DNA from: JAAAOZ01 sp964496595
GTDB lineage: Bacteria; Chloroflexota; Anaerolineae; B4-G1; SLSP01
Length of the DNA: 34,140 bases
Reading direction: 5' to 3'
Assembly: GCA_964496595.1 (NCBI GenBank)
Contig: CAZCAI010000030.1
Location: 1 to 34,140, forward strand
In this document: piece after piece, positions 24,860-31,479 of the stretch
Layout of the letters: each line of letters opens with the position of its first letter
Numbering within the stretch: position 1 is the first letter of the stretch
Program-made: the position numbers and the translations under genes
Notes under the pieces: model-generated
The model's database searches: none
Told to the model about the DNA's origin: nothing
The model's input: the letters and a program-made list of their open reading frames with translations, nothing else

Positions 24860-24948
24860 CCAACGCAGATCAAAATGCCCAAGTTGCCTATCGGCAAGCA
24901 CGAAAATACTGGACGATCATAAGAATGAATGTAGGGAAAGATAATTGA
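24856..24948 (+). CDS. Possible 30-aa small protein, translationally coupled
   Basis: The ATG overlaps the upstream TGA as ATGA and has a strong GGAGG at 24844-24848, giving a 30-codon product with the basic/aromatic stretch YRQARKYWTIIR. It may be a real small protein or the remnant of a longer gene. There is no family match from memory. Confidence 0.3.
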   Translation: MTNADQNAQVAYRQARKYWTIIRMNVGKDN

Positions 24949-24981
24949 GGAGTGGATTCGAGAAACGCATCGGAGGTAGGT

Positions 24982-25302
24982 ATGGGGTTACAGAACATTC
25001 AGATCCAAGATTTGATTCAAGCGCAACTCTACGAAAGCGAAGAGGAGGTGATGCAAGAGGCCCTGCGTCATCTACTCCTAGATCGACCTGATCTCCGCAT
25101 CCAAGTTGGCATTCATCGTTACCGCACCGATCCAGAACTGTCTTTGGCGCAGGCCGCTGCCCTTGCCGGAGTGAGTTTTGAGCGGATGAAGGAGCTTCTC
25201 GAACAGCACGGCGTTTCGTTGCGGCTGGGGCCTGCAAACATAGAAGAGGCAAGAGCTGAAGTAGCCGCGCTAGAGACCTGGTTCAATGCCGATTCTGATT
25301 AA
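24982..25302 (+). CDS. UPF0175 family antitoxin
   Basis: This 106-aa protein matches the UPF0175 pattern: YESEEEVMQEALRHLLLDRPDLR, then YRTDPELSLAQAAALAGVSFERMKELLEQHGV with a helix-turn-helix, then LGPANIEEARAEVAAL. The family usually forms an antitoxin with a DUF3368/PIN ribonuclease encoded just downstream and overlapping. I chose the ATG at 24982 with GGAGGTAGG upstream. The expected toxin follows but is truncated, so this antitoxin appears orphaned. Confidence 0.8.
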   Translation: MGLQNIQIQDLIQAQLYESEEEVMQEALRHLLLDRPDLRIQVGIHRYRTDPELSLAQAAALAGVSFERMKELLEQHGVSLRLGPANIEEARAEVAALETWFNADSD

Positions 25303-25411
25303 CACCACCGTACTTTCCAACCTGGCCGTCGTCAATCGCTTAGATTTGCTCACCTTCTACAGCAGAAGCGGAAAGATGCCCGACATAATAACAAACGCCC
25401 TCGAAGAGTGA
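25286..25411 (+). pseudogene. Truncated PIN/DUF3368-type toxin remnant
   Basis: The frame starts at ATG 25286, overlapping the UPF0175 antitoxin by 17 bp. It encodes 41 aa beginning MPILINTTVLSNLAVVNRLDLL, the typical N-terminus of DUF3368/PIN toxins, which are normally about 150 aa. After residue 22 the similarity fades and the frame ends in a palindromic repeat that supplies the TGA stop. The acidic active-site residues further along are missing, so no toxin activity is expected. Confidence 0.6.
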
Positions 25412-25419
25412 GGGCGCTT
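25393..25419 (+). repeat. GAGGGCGCTT palindromic repeat, copy A
   Basis: CGCCCTC (25396-25402), a short spacer and GAGGGCG (25410-25416) form a hairpin ending in CTT. It overlaps the end of the truncated toxin frame. Related copies are at 27164-27189 and 27764-27788. Confidence 0.65.
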
Positions 25420-25434
25420 GGGTATTGATGGGCC

Positions 25435-25941
25435 TTAATTCGATTGATTTCGCATCGACAAGGGCAAGAATTGATACCACTCATCCATGGGTATGGGCGT
25501 AGGGGTTGGTGTGGGAACAAATGCCGTTGTCGGCGTGTTGGTTGGCGTCATCGTGGGCGTGTTGGTGGGAGTTGATGTAGGCGTAGGTGTCAAAGTAGGC
25601 ACCAGGCCAATTGGAAATTCAAGCGCGTGCTCTTCGTTTTTCTCAACGTAGCGTAACCGGATACGATCCTCAAGCGCGACAAGCCATGATTGAAGTGTGC
25701 TATTGAGAGGAGATAACCGAGTATAGACAATCTGATCCGCATACTTCACGAGAAAGCGAGTTGATATTTTTATCGGTTGCAGCGCATCGGGGAATTCGAT
25801 TTCTACAACCGCATCAGCTCCCGTCAATGTAATACTATCGCGATTAGACTTAGCTTCTGTTGGAGAAATCAGGTAAGTGATGAAGATGATCATCAGCAGC
25901 AAAGCCCAAGCGATACCTAAGATACTTTTAAGGTGTCGCAT
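25435..25941 (-). CDS. Secreted protein of unknown function with Thr/Pro linker and LPLSMRN C-terminus
   Basis: I place the start at ATG 25941 (MRHLKSILGIAWALLL...), giving 168 aa; the frame extends to a TTG at 25965 with weaker support. A signal anchor occupies residues about 4-28. A compact domain (about 35-110) holds no motif I know. A low-complexity TPTxTPT linker (about 113-150) leads to a C-terminus YQFLPLSMRNQSN. That tail resembles the YLPVVTRNF end of the secreted DUF11 protein at 21292-22518. It overlaps the upstream secreted-protein gene by 14 bp, so the two are an operon. The DNA is AT-richer than the core genes, in keeping with an accessory region. Confidence 0.7.
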   Translation of the reverse strand: MRHLKSILGIAWALLLMIIFITYLISPTEAKSNRDSITLTGADAVVEIEFPDALQPIKISTRFLVKYADQIVYTRLSPLNSTLQSWLVALEDRIRLRYVEKNEEHALEFPIGLVPTLTPTPTSTPTNTPTMTPTNTPTTAFVPTPTPTPIPMDEWYQFLPLSMRNQSN

Positions 25942-26734
25942 TGGGATCTCGATAAACAAGAACAAGACCAGTGAAAGAATCTTTTATATACGAACCGACA
26001 GAGACAGATACTTGATGCTCAAGATCTGGCAAGAGTTGTCCCTCCGTCAATACTCCACGATCCCACTTCCAGCCGCCAGACCCATAGTGACTCCCCAGGA
26101 CAACTCCGTCTATCTTAAAGCTCATCGCACCGGCCCCAAAATCAAACAAACCAGAAAACATCCAGCTTCGTTCATAAAAAACAAAGCTATTGGGGACATT
26201 AATGTAATACGTACCTTTGTTCTTTTTAATCCACATCATATGAGTCGCTTCGGGATAGCGAAAGTCGTAGAAGTTCACCTCGGACAATTCAAGGCCATCT
26301 TTACTCAAGACCTTAGTAATCGCTTGCTCCAATAAAGTAGAGGAAAAGCTTCGGTCTTTCCAATCAAAAATTTTACTCACGGGATCATCTTGAGCATAGT
26401 AAGCTACTACCCATCCATCACTTCTTACATAGACTTGCACATCAAACGAAATATCATAATCTGGGGGGTGTACCCATCCAATGATGTACTCATCCGTTTG
26501 ATCCTCGATGGTCCGAAATGCGCTGGCTACATAATCCAAACGAATGGTAGTGGAGAGGTTGGTATAAGCCGTTATACCAGCCTCATCGTGCAGAAAGGTC
26601 GTGTCTGTCGCTGGGGGACGCAAAGGAACCGCAGCCTGAGCTTTTGGAGAGTCCTGCCACTGAGGAAAATACAACAAGATAAACCCAACCAGCAGAAGAG
26701 AACTTAACACCATCACGACTTGATATCGCCGCAT
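25928..26734 (-). CDS. Secreted or membrane-anchored protein of unknown function
   Basis: The start ATG at 26734 follows AGGAGGG by a few nt and gives 268 aa (MRRYQVVMVLSSLLLVGFILLYF), with a hydrophobic signal anchor at about 5-24. The mature part is aromatic-rich (WVHPPDYDISFDVQVYVRSDGWVVAYYAQDDP, later FSGLFDFGAGAMSFKIDGV and SHYGSGGWKWDRGVL), suggesting an extracellular beta-rich domain, perhaps carbohydrate-binding or lectin-like; this is a guess from composition. It overlaps the next secreted-protein gene by 14 bp. Codon composition is AT-richer than the neighbouring core genes, which may indicate transfer. Confidence 0.7.
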   Translation of the reverse strand: MRRYQVVMVLSSLLLVGFILLYFPQWQDSPKAQAAVPLRPPATDTTFLHDEAGITAYTNLSTTIRLDYVASAFRTIEDQTDEYIIGWVHPPDYDISFDVQVYVRSDGWVVAYYAQDDPVSKIFDWKDRSFSSTLLEQAITKVLSKDGLELSEVNFYDFRYPEATHMMWIKKNKGTYYINVPNSFVFYERSWMFSGLFDFGAGAMSFKIDGVVLGSHYGSGGWKWDRGVLTEGQLLPDLEHQVSVSVGSYIKDSFTGLVLVYRDPNATP

Positions 26735-26901
26735 ACACCCTCCTGATATAAAGACATCGGTCAAGTTGCGGAATTATTAACCACACAGAAACTATAGCAT
26801 ACAATTCATTGAGCACAAATCAACGCATCGCAAGTCACATCATAATATGCTATGATATACATCCAAAAGTTTCGCAAATCACCACTGCAAAGGAGAGCCA
26901 A

Positions 26902-27132
26902 ATGCACCCCTAACTCATCGATAAGATCATCGCCCTGGCGCAGGCGGACGACGAGATTCGCGCCGTGATCTTGGAAGGCTCAGTGGCCGCCGGGGCTTAC
27001 ACGGACGATCTCTCCGACTACGACGTCAACATCTACGCGCGCGATTACGGTCCCTACTTAATCGAGCATCCCGCGCGCGTGGATCGCGATATGCTCGCTT
27101 TCGTGCATGACCTGAGAGATCGATATGGATGA
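26902..27132 (+). pseudogene. Nucleotidyltransferase pseudogene (aminoglycoside 6-adenylyltransferase-like)
   Basis: AAAGGAGAG precedes ATG 26902, but the fourth codon is TAA (26911-26913). The frame then continues open as LIDKIIALAQADDEIRAVI, LEGSVAAGAYTDDLSDYDV and NIYARDYGPYLIEH to a TGA at 27130. This matches the N-terminus of ANT(6)-like nucleotidyltransferases, with the GSxxx...DxSDYD metal motif (GSVAAG, DLSDYDV). The normal protein is about 280 aa, so the gene is broken twice: a nonsense codon (likely CAA to TAA) and loss of the C-terminal three quarters. Confidence 0.7.
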
Positions 27133-27154
27133 GAGTCCGCAATGAATCCCCATC

Positions 27155-27189
27155 TGACGTCCCAAGCGCCCTCGAAGGTGAGGGCGCTT
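27155..27189 (+). repeat. GAGGGCGCTT palindromic repeat, copy B
   Basis: TGACGTCCC then AAGCGCCCTC, a short GAAGGT loop and GAGGGCGCTT form a 10-bp hairpin (27164-27189). It lies downstream of the RelE-like toxin gene and shares its TGACGTC lead-in with copy C. Confidence 0.7.
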
Positions 27190-27232
27190 AGATGTTTATA
27201 TACTGTTTAAACAAAGAGAGGATTGGAAACCG

Positions 27233-27487
27233 CTATCTGATCAGCTTATCGTAGTCCGCATGGGAGCCAATCCAAAACCAAATAGGACCTTCGGGGCCAT
27301 CCACGGCCAGAACACGATAATCTAAGCCTACACGAGCAGACCAAAAGCGTCCCACACGCTTGAAGTGCAGAGAGGGATAACTGGGATCTTGTTTGAGAAG
27401 CTCAAAATTCTTGTCGGCTAATCGACGTATATTCTCAGGTAACTGATGATAGTGCTCCCAAAACTGGGGATGAGTGAAATGCTTCAT
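27233..27487 (-). CDS. RelE/ParE-like toxin of a type II toxin-antitoxin pair
   Basis: This 84-aa protein starts at MKHFTHPQFWEHYHQLP and carries the RelE-like features HFKRVGRFWSARVGLDYRVLAV and WFWIGSHADYDKLI. Proteins of this family cleave mRNA at the ribosome or inhibit gyrase; which of the two cannot be told here. I prefer the ATG at 27487 because it overlaps the antitoxin stop as ATGA, the usual coupled arrangement; a further in-frame ATG at 27499 lies inside the antitoxin gene. The toxin is second in the operon, after its antitoxin. Confidence 0.82.
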   Translation of the reverse strand: MKHFTHPQFWEHYHQLPENIRRLADKNFELLKQDPSYPSLHFKRVGRFWSARVGLDYRVLAVDGPEGPIWFWIGSHADYDKLIR

Positions 27488-27702
27488 AGCGTAGAGCAAC
27501 GCCCAGCTTCAAAATCCGTCAACACCGTTTCGGCGATATCATCTAGCTTTCCTGCCTGAACGTCCTCTTCGATCTGTTTATCCCACCGTTGGGCTGCCGC
27601 AGCATCCGCGAGAGCACTCACCAAATCCTGGACAAGCTTTGCCTGCTCCTCAAGAGGAAGCTGCTCGGCCAATTTACGTACTTTAGTGTAAGTTAAGGTC
27701 AT
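27484..27702 (-). CDS. Antitoxin partner of the RelE-like toxin
   Basis: This 72-aa protein has the short alpha-helical pattern of antitoxins paired with RelE-like toxins: VRKLAEQLPLEEQAKLVQDLVSAL, then RWDKQIEEDVQAGKLDDIAETVLTDFEAGRCSTL. The latter acidic helix is the probable toxin-neutralising part. Two adjacent ATG codons lie at 27705 and 27702; GGAGGTGA fits the second better. A TATAAT box on the minus strand (27720-27725) lies just upstream, giving a very short leader, with no good -35 box seen. Confidence 0.75.
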   Translation of the reverse strand: MTLTYTKVRKLAEQLPLEEQAKLVQDLVSALADAAAAQRWDKQIEEDVQAGKLDDIAETVLTDFEAGRCSTL

Positions 27703-27719
27703 CATTCACCTCCACACCT

Positions 27720-27725
27720 ATTATA
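27720..27725 (-). promoter_or_regulatory. Candidate -10 box of the toxin-antitoxin operon
   Basis: TATAAT on the minus strand lies 18 nt upstream of the preferred antitoxin start. The -35 region is poor. The position suits autoregulation by the toxin-antitoxin complex, which is usual for such operons. Confidence 0.4.
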
Positions 27726-27754
27726 CCGCATTTTGTCATCAAACTTATACTGAC

Positions 27755-27788
27755 TGACGTCTCAAGCCCCCCGAATGTGAGGGCGCTT
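27755..27788 (+). repeat. GAGGGCGCTT palindromic repeat, copy C
   Basis: TGACGTCTC then AAGCCCCCCGAATGTGAGGGCGCTT: the same layout as copy B with an imperfect left arm. It lies upstream of the antitoxin gene, exactly 600 bp from copy B and in the same orientation. Confidence 0.65.
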
Positions 27789-27811
27789 GTATGTATGCCC
27801 CCCTTACCCGG

Positions 27812-27839
27812 TTGACGTCAGTCCACTTGACGGTAAACT
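27812..27839 (+). promoter_or_regulatory. Candidate promoter of the V4R-kinase operon
   Basis: TTGACG (27812-27817), a 16-nt spacer and TAAACT (27834-27839) lie 73 bp upstream of the V4R ATG. The ribosome site AAGGAG follows at 27901-27906. Confidence 0.5.
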
Positions 27840-27912
27840 ATCAACATCCAGGAAGTTTGAAATCCATCATGAAAACAAACGAGCGCGTTAAATAACCAAC
27901 AAGGAGTACAAT

Positions 27913-28440
27913 ATGAACCAAAAACGCAAATATGAATTCTCGTGGGATCTAATCGGCGACCTCGAATTAGGTCGCCCGAACCTCGGCCCATCCACGCGCC
28001 TCGAGGTCTATCGGCTGATGCAGTTCTGTTTCCGTGACGTATTGGAACGCAATTTCAGCACAGAAGAAGCTGACCGCCTCTTCTACGAGGCTGGGTATCT
28101 GGCCGGCAGCAAATTTTATACCCACGCGATGGAAAAACCGGAGAACTTCGACGCCTTCGTGCGCGAGCTGCAGACCGTGCTCAAAGAGATGGGGATCGGC
28201 ATTCTGCGCATCGAGAAAGCGGATTTGGAGCAAGGTAGTTTTGTCCTCACCGTCTCCGAGGATTTGGATTGCTCCGGCTTACCGGAGCTTGATTATGAGA
28301 TCTGCGTCTACGACGAGGGCTTCATCGCCGGGCTGATGGAGAGCTTCACCGGCAAACCCTTCAAGGTCAAAGAGGTAGATTGTTGGTGTACGGGCGACCG
28401 TACCTGCCGTTTTACGGCTGAGGTTATCGAACCTGCGTGA
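27913..28440 (+). CDS. V4R-domain sensor protein, in frame with the downstream kinase
   Basis: This 175-aa protein carries a V4R domain: FCFRDVLERNF, EAGYLAGSKFY, VLTVSEDLDCSGLP, YEICVYDEGFIAGLMESFTGKPF, then the signature KEVDCWCTGDRTCRF (C157, C159, C165). These domains bind small ligands and are found beside or fused to signalling modules. Ribosome site AAGGAG precedes the ATG. The TGA stop (28438-28440) is followed by an open frame in the same register that becomes the hybrid kinase, so the two may be halves of one ancestral protein. Confidence 0.85.
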   Translation: MNQKRKYEFSWDLIGDLELGRPNLGPSTRLEVYRLMQFCFRDVLERNFSTEEADRLFYEAGYLAGSKFYTHAMEKPENFDAFVRELQTVLKEMGIGILRIEKADLEQGSFVLTVSEDLDCSGLPELDYEICVYDEGFIAGLMESFTGKPFKVKEVDCWCTGDRTCRFTAEVIEPA

Positions 28441-28449
28441 GATATACCT

Positions 28450-31400
28450 TTGAATCACGACGCACTGCTCCAACTCCGAGATAGTCTCGAGGCTATGATA
28501 GATCAGCCCAGCCCGCAGGCAGAGGCGGCGTTCAGGGCCTGCTTCGAGGCGGTGCGCGACGATCTCGATGCTGCGGCCTCCAATGATTTGGAGACCGCGC
28601 TCCAGGTCGTCCAACAGACATTCCACCGAGGCCAACCGTCCACGCTGCCCGCGCCGTTGGCGCAGCACGAGGGCTGGCAAGCGCTCCTCGCCGAGATCGA
28701 AGCGCTGCAAAAGTTTGTCTTGGCTCTGGGCAAAGGCGACCTCGACCAGACGCTCGCGTCGCGCGGGCTGCTGGCGGGCGGCTTGAAGGCGCTCCAAGCC
28801 AACCTGCGCCATCTCACGTGGCAGACCCAGCAGATCGCCAAGGGAGATTTCGAACAGCACGTGGACTTCATGGGCAAGTTCTCCGAGGCGTTCAACGCGA
28901 TGGTGGTGGCTTTGCGCGAGAGTCAGGCCAGCCTGCAACGGCGTGAACAGGAACTCTCGCGCATCAACGCTGACCTGCGGCGCGAAATTGCCGAGCGCGA
29001 AGTGGCCGAAATGGCGCTCCGCGAGAGCGAGGAGAAATATCGCTTGCTGGCCGAGCATGCCAACGATGTGATTTGGACGATGGATTTGGAGGGCAACTTC
29101 ACCTATGTCAGCCCTTCGGTTTATCAACTGCGCGGCTACACGCCCGAAGAGGTGTTGCAACAATCAGTGGAGGAAGCCATCTGCCCCAGTTCTCTGGAGG
29201 CTGTGCAAGCCGGCTTCCGTATGGCGTTCAAGACGTTAGAAACCGGGCAACGGAGCGCCCCGGCCTACTTCGAGATCGAGCAACCATGCCGTGACGGGAC
29301 GACTGTGTGGACGGAGGCTACCGCCCGGCTGATGTACGATGCCGATGATCGCCCAGTCGGCCTGGTGGGTGTCTCGCGCGACATCACCGAGCGTCGCCGC
29401 ACCGAACAGCAGATCCAACAGGCCAACGAGGATTTACAACGCCGCGTGACCGAGCTATCCACCTTGAATCGCATCACCCAGGCGATAGCGACCCAAACCC
29501 ATCTTGAGGAAACGTTAGCCATCGTCGTGCGGGAGACCGCGCAGATCTTCGACGCGATGACCGGAGCCGTAGGACTCTTGGACGAGGAACGTCAGGGGCA
29601 AGCGCTGGTAGCTATTTACAACCGCGATCCCCACGGCCCGCCCGAGGACCCGGTGTATATCCCGCTGGCGGACGATCCGCCCGCCCGCCAGGTGATTGAG
29701 ACCGGGGAACCGCTCATCATCGCCGATCTATCCACAGATCCCCGCAATGAGATTAACCGCGGTCTGGCCCGCGAGCATGATATCCAATCCAACATGACGA
29801 CGCCCTTGTGGGCGCGCGGCGAAGTGATCGGCACCTACACCGTGGCGCGGCACAAGAGCGCGCCAGTATTCACCGCGGAAGAGGCGAAACTGGCGCAGAC
29901 CATCGCCGGGCAGATCGCGGGCGCGATTGCCAACGCGCAATACTTGAATAAGCTGCGCCAGGCGCGCGACGAGGCAGAAGAAGCACGCTGTGCGGCAGAA
30001 GAAGCACGCTGTGCGGCAGAAGAAGCACGCCGCGCGGCAGAAGAAGCCAATCGGGCCAAGAGCACGTTCTTGGCCAATATGAGCCACGAACTGCGCACCC
30101 CGATGAACGCCGTCTTGGGCTTCGCCGAACTGATGGCCAGAGATGCCAACCTCACCCCGACGCAACGCCAGAACTTAGCCATCATTCAGCGCAGCGGCGA
30201 TCACCTGCTGGCGCTCATCAACGACGTCTTGGACCTCTCCAAAATCGAGGCCGGCCAGATGGAGCTTCGGCCCACCGTCTTCGATCTCCACCTGATGCTC
30301 CAGGGCCTCAGAGAGATGTTCAGCCTGCGCGCCGAGAAGAAGGGCCTGCCCCTCACCTTCGATCTCGCGCCGGACACGCCGCGCCGCATCCGCGCCGACG
30401 AGGGGAAACTGCGCCAGGTGCTCATCAACCTGCTGGGGAATGCGGTCAAGTTCACAGCCAGCGGCAGAATCACGATGAATGTAGCCCCCCATCAAGCCGC
30501 AGACGCTGTGCTCCTGCACTTCGAGGTCGTGGACACCGGCGTGGGCATCGCGCCGGAGGAGATAGACCAGGTCTTCGCGACCTTCGTGCAGACCGCGAGC
30601 GGGCGCCAGGCCCAGACGGGCACCGGCCTGGGGCTGCCCATCAGCCGGGAGTACGCGCGCATGATGGGCGGGGATCTCACGGTGGAAAGCGAAGTCGGCG
30701 TGGGGAGCAAATTCGAGTTCGATATTCCCGTCGAGATCATCAAAGCCACGACCGTCGAACGCCAACGCCGGCAGCGCGTCGTGGGCTTAGCGGAGGGGCA
30801 GCCCGCCTACAAAATCCTCATCGCGGAGGATCGCGCCGCCAGCCAGAAACTTATGCGCAAATTATTGGCGCCGGCGGGCTTCGACGTGCAGATCGCCGCC
30901 GACGGCCAGGAGGCCGTCGCCCGCTGGCAGACGTGGCGCCCCGACCTCATCTTTATGGACATTCGGATGCCGGAGCAAGACGGCCTCGCGGCCACCCGGC
31001 AGATCAAATCGCTGCCGGGCGGCGACGCGACTGTGATCGTGGCCGTGACCGCCAGCGCCTTCGGGGAGGAGCGCGCCACCATCTTGACCGAAGGCTGCGA
31101 CGATTTCCTCCGCAAACCCTATCGCGAGGCCGACATCTTCGACATCATCGCGCGCCACTTAGATGTGAGCTACATCTACGAGCCGCGATCAGATCGACTG
31201 GCCGGCCCAGCGCGTGCGACGCAAGCATCGGACGTGAAGGCCGTGGACTTCACCCTGACCGATCTCCCAGACGACTGGCGCGCAGCTCTCCAACAGGCGA
31301 CCATCGAAGGCGATCTGGCGTGGATGTGCGATCTCGCCGAAGATATCCGAGCGAGCCATCCACGACTCGCCCACCAACTATCACAATGGATCGACAACTT

Positions 31401-31479
31401 TCAACACGAAGAGATTCTCGCTTTTCTTGAAAAATTTCCACAACTTGAACACGCCGATGAACAGGGCGCCCCATTATGA
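28450..31479 (+). CDS. Soluble hybrid histidine kinase: HAMP-like, PAS, GAF, HisKA, HATPase, receiver
   Basis: This 1009-aa protein has no membrane segment. A HAMP-like helical part at about 90-160 (AKGDFEQHVDFMGKFSEAFNAM) leads to a coiled coil, PAS/PAC at 193-315, GAF at about 352-500, and an Ala/Glu-rich coil at 505-536. The HisKA domain has H546 in MSHELRTPM. The HATPase domain has INLLGNAVKFT, DTGVGIA and GTGLGLPIS. The receiver has D837 in FMDIRMPEQDG, and a C-terminal helical domain occupies about 925-1009. The only start I find is TTG at 28450 with a weak GAG upstream, 9 bp after the V4R stop and in the same frame. The stop overlaps the next gene by 4 bp. Confidence 0.9.
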   Translation: MNHDALLQLRDSLEAMIDQPSPQAEAAFRACFEAVRDDLDAAASNDLETALQVVQQTFHRGQPSTLPAPLAQHEGWQALLAEIEALQKFVLALGKGDLDQTLASRGLLAGGLKALQANLRHLTWQTQQIAKGDFEQHVDFMGKFSEAFNAMVVALRESQASLQRREQELSRINADLRREIAEREVAEMALRESEEKYRLLAEHANDVIWTMDLEGNFTYVSPSVYQLRGYTPEEVLQQSVEEAICPSSLEAVQAGFRMAFKTLETGQRSAPAYFEIEQPCRDGTTVWTEATARLMYDADDRPVGLVGVSRDITERRRTEQQIQQANEDLQRRVTELSTLNRITQAIATQTHLEETLAIVVRETAQIFDAMTGAVGLLDEERQGQALVAIYNRDPHGPPEDPVYIPLADDPPARQVIETGEPLIIADLSTDPRNEINRGLAREHDIQSNMTTPLWARGEVIGTYTVARHKSAPVFTAEEAKLAQTIAGQIAGAIANAQYLNKLRQARDEAEEARCAAEEARCAAEEARRAAEEANRAKSTFLANMSHELRTPMNAVLGFAELMARDANLTPTQRQNLAIIQRSGDHLLALINDVLDLSKIEAGQMELRPTVFDLHLMLQGLREMFSLRAEKKGLPLTFDLAPDTPRRIRADEGKLRQVLINLLGNAVKFTASGRITMNVAPHQAADAVLLHFEVVDTGVGIAPEEIDQVFATFVQTASGRQAQTGTGLGLPISREYARMMGGDLTVESEVGVGSKFEFDIPVEIIKATTVERQRRQRVVGLAEGQPAYKILIAEDRAASQKLMRKLLAPAGFDVQIAADGQEAVARWQTWRPDLIFMDIRMPEQDGLAATRQIKSLPGGDATVIVAVTASAFGEERATILTEGCDDFLRKPYREADIFDIIARHLDVSYIYEPRSDRLAGPARATQASDVKAVDFTLTDLPDDWRAALQQATIEGDLAWMCDLAEDIRASHPRLAHQLSQWIDNFQHEEILAFLEKFPQLEHADEQGAPL
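29974..30045 (+). repeat. In-frame 21-bp tandem repeat in the kinase coiled coil
   Basis: The unit gcagaagaagcacgctgtgcg is present about three times, the third copy with changes, followed by a partial fourth. It encodes the heptad AEEARCA before the HisKA helix and so changes coil length in whole heptads. Confidence 0.8.

Noticed and set aside
27155..27788. Integron attC sites around the toxin-antitoxin pair
   Set aside because: The palindromes are short and lack the GTTRRRY and RYYYAAC core boxes of attC, and no integrase is visible. They are kept as unexplained direct repeats.
28441..28452. Programmed frameshift between the V4R and kinase genes
   Set aside because: The two frames are already the same, so no shift is needed; only readthrough of TGA or re-initiation could join or separate them.
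28279..29163. Long open frame antisense to the hybrid kinase and the end of the V4R gene
   Set aside because: Crosses two real genes on the other strand and shows only compositionally biased sequence.
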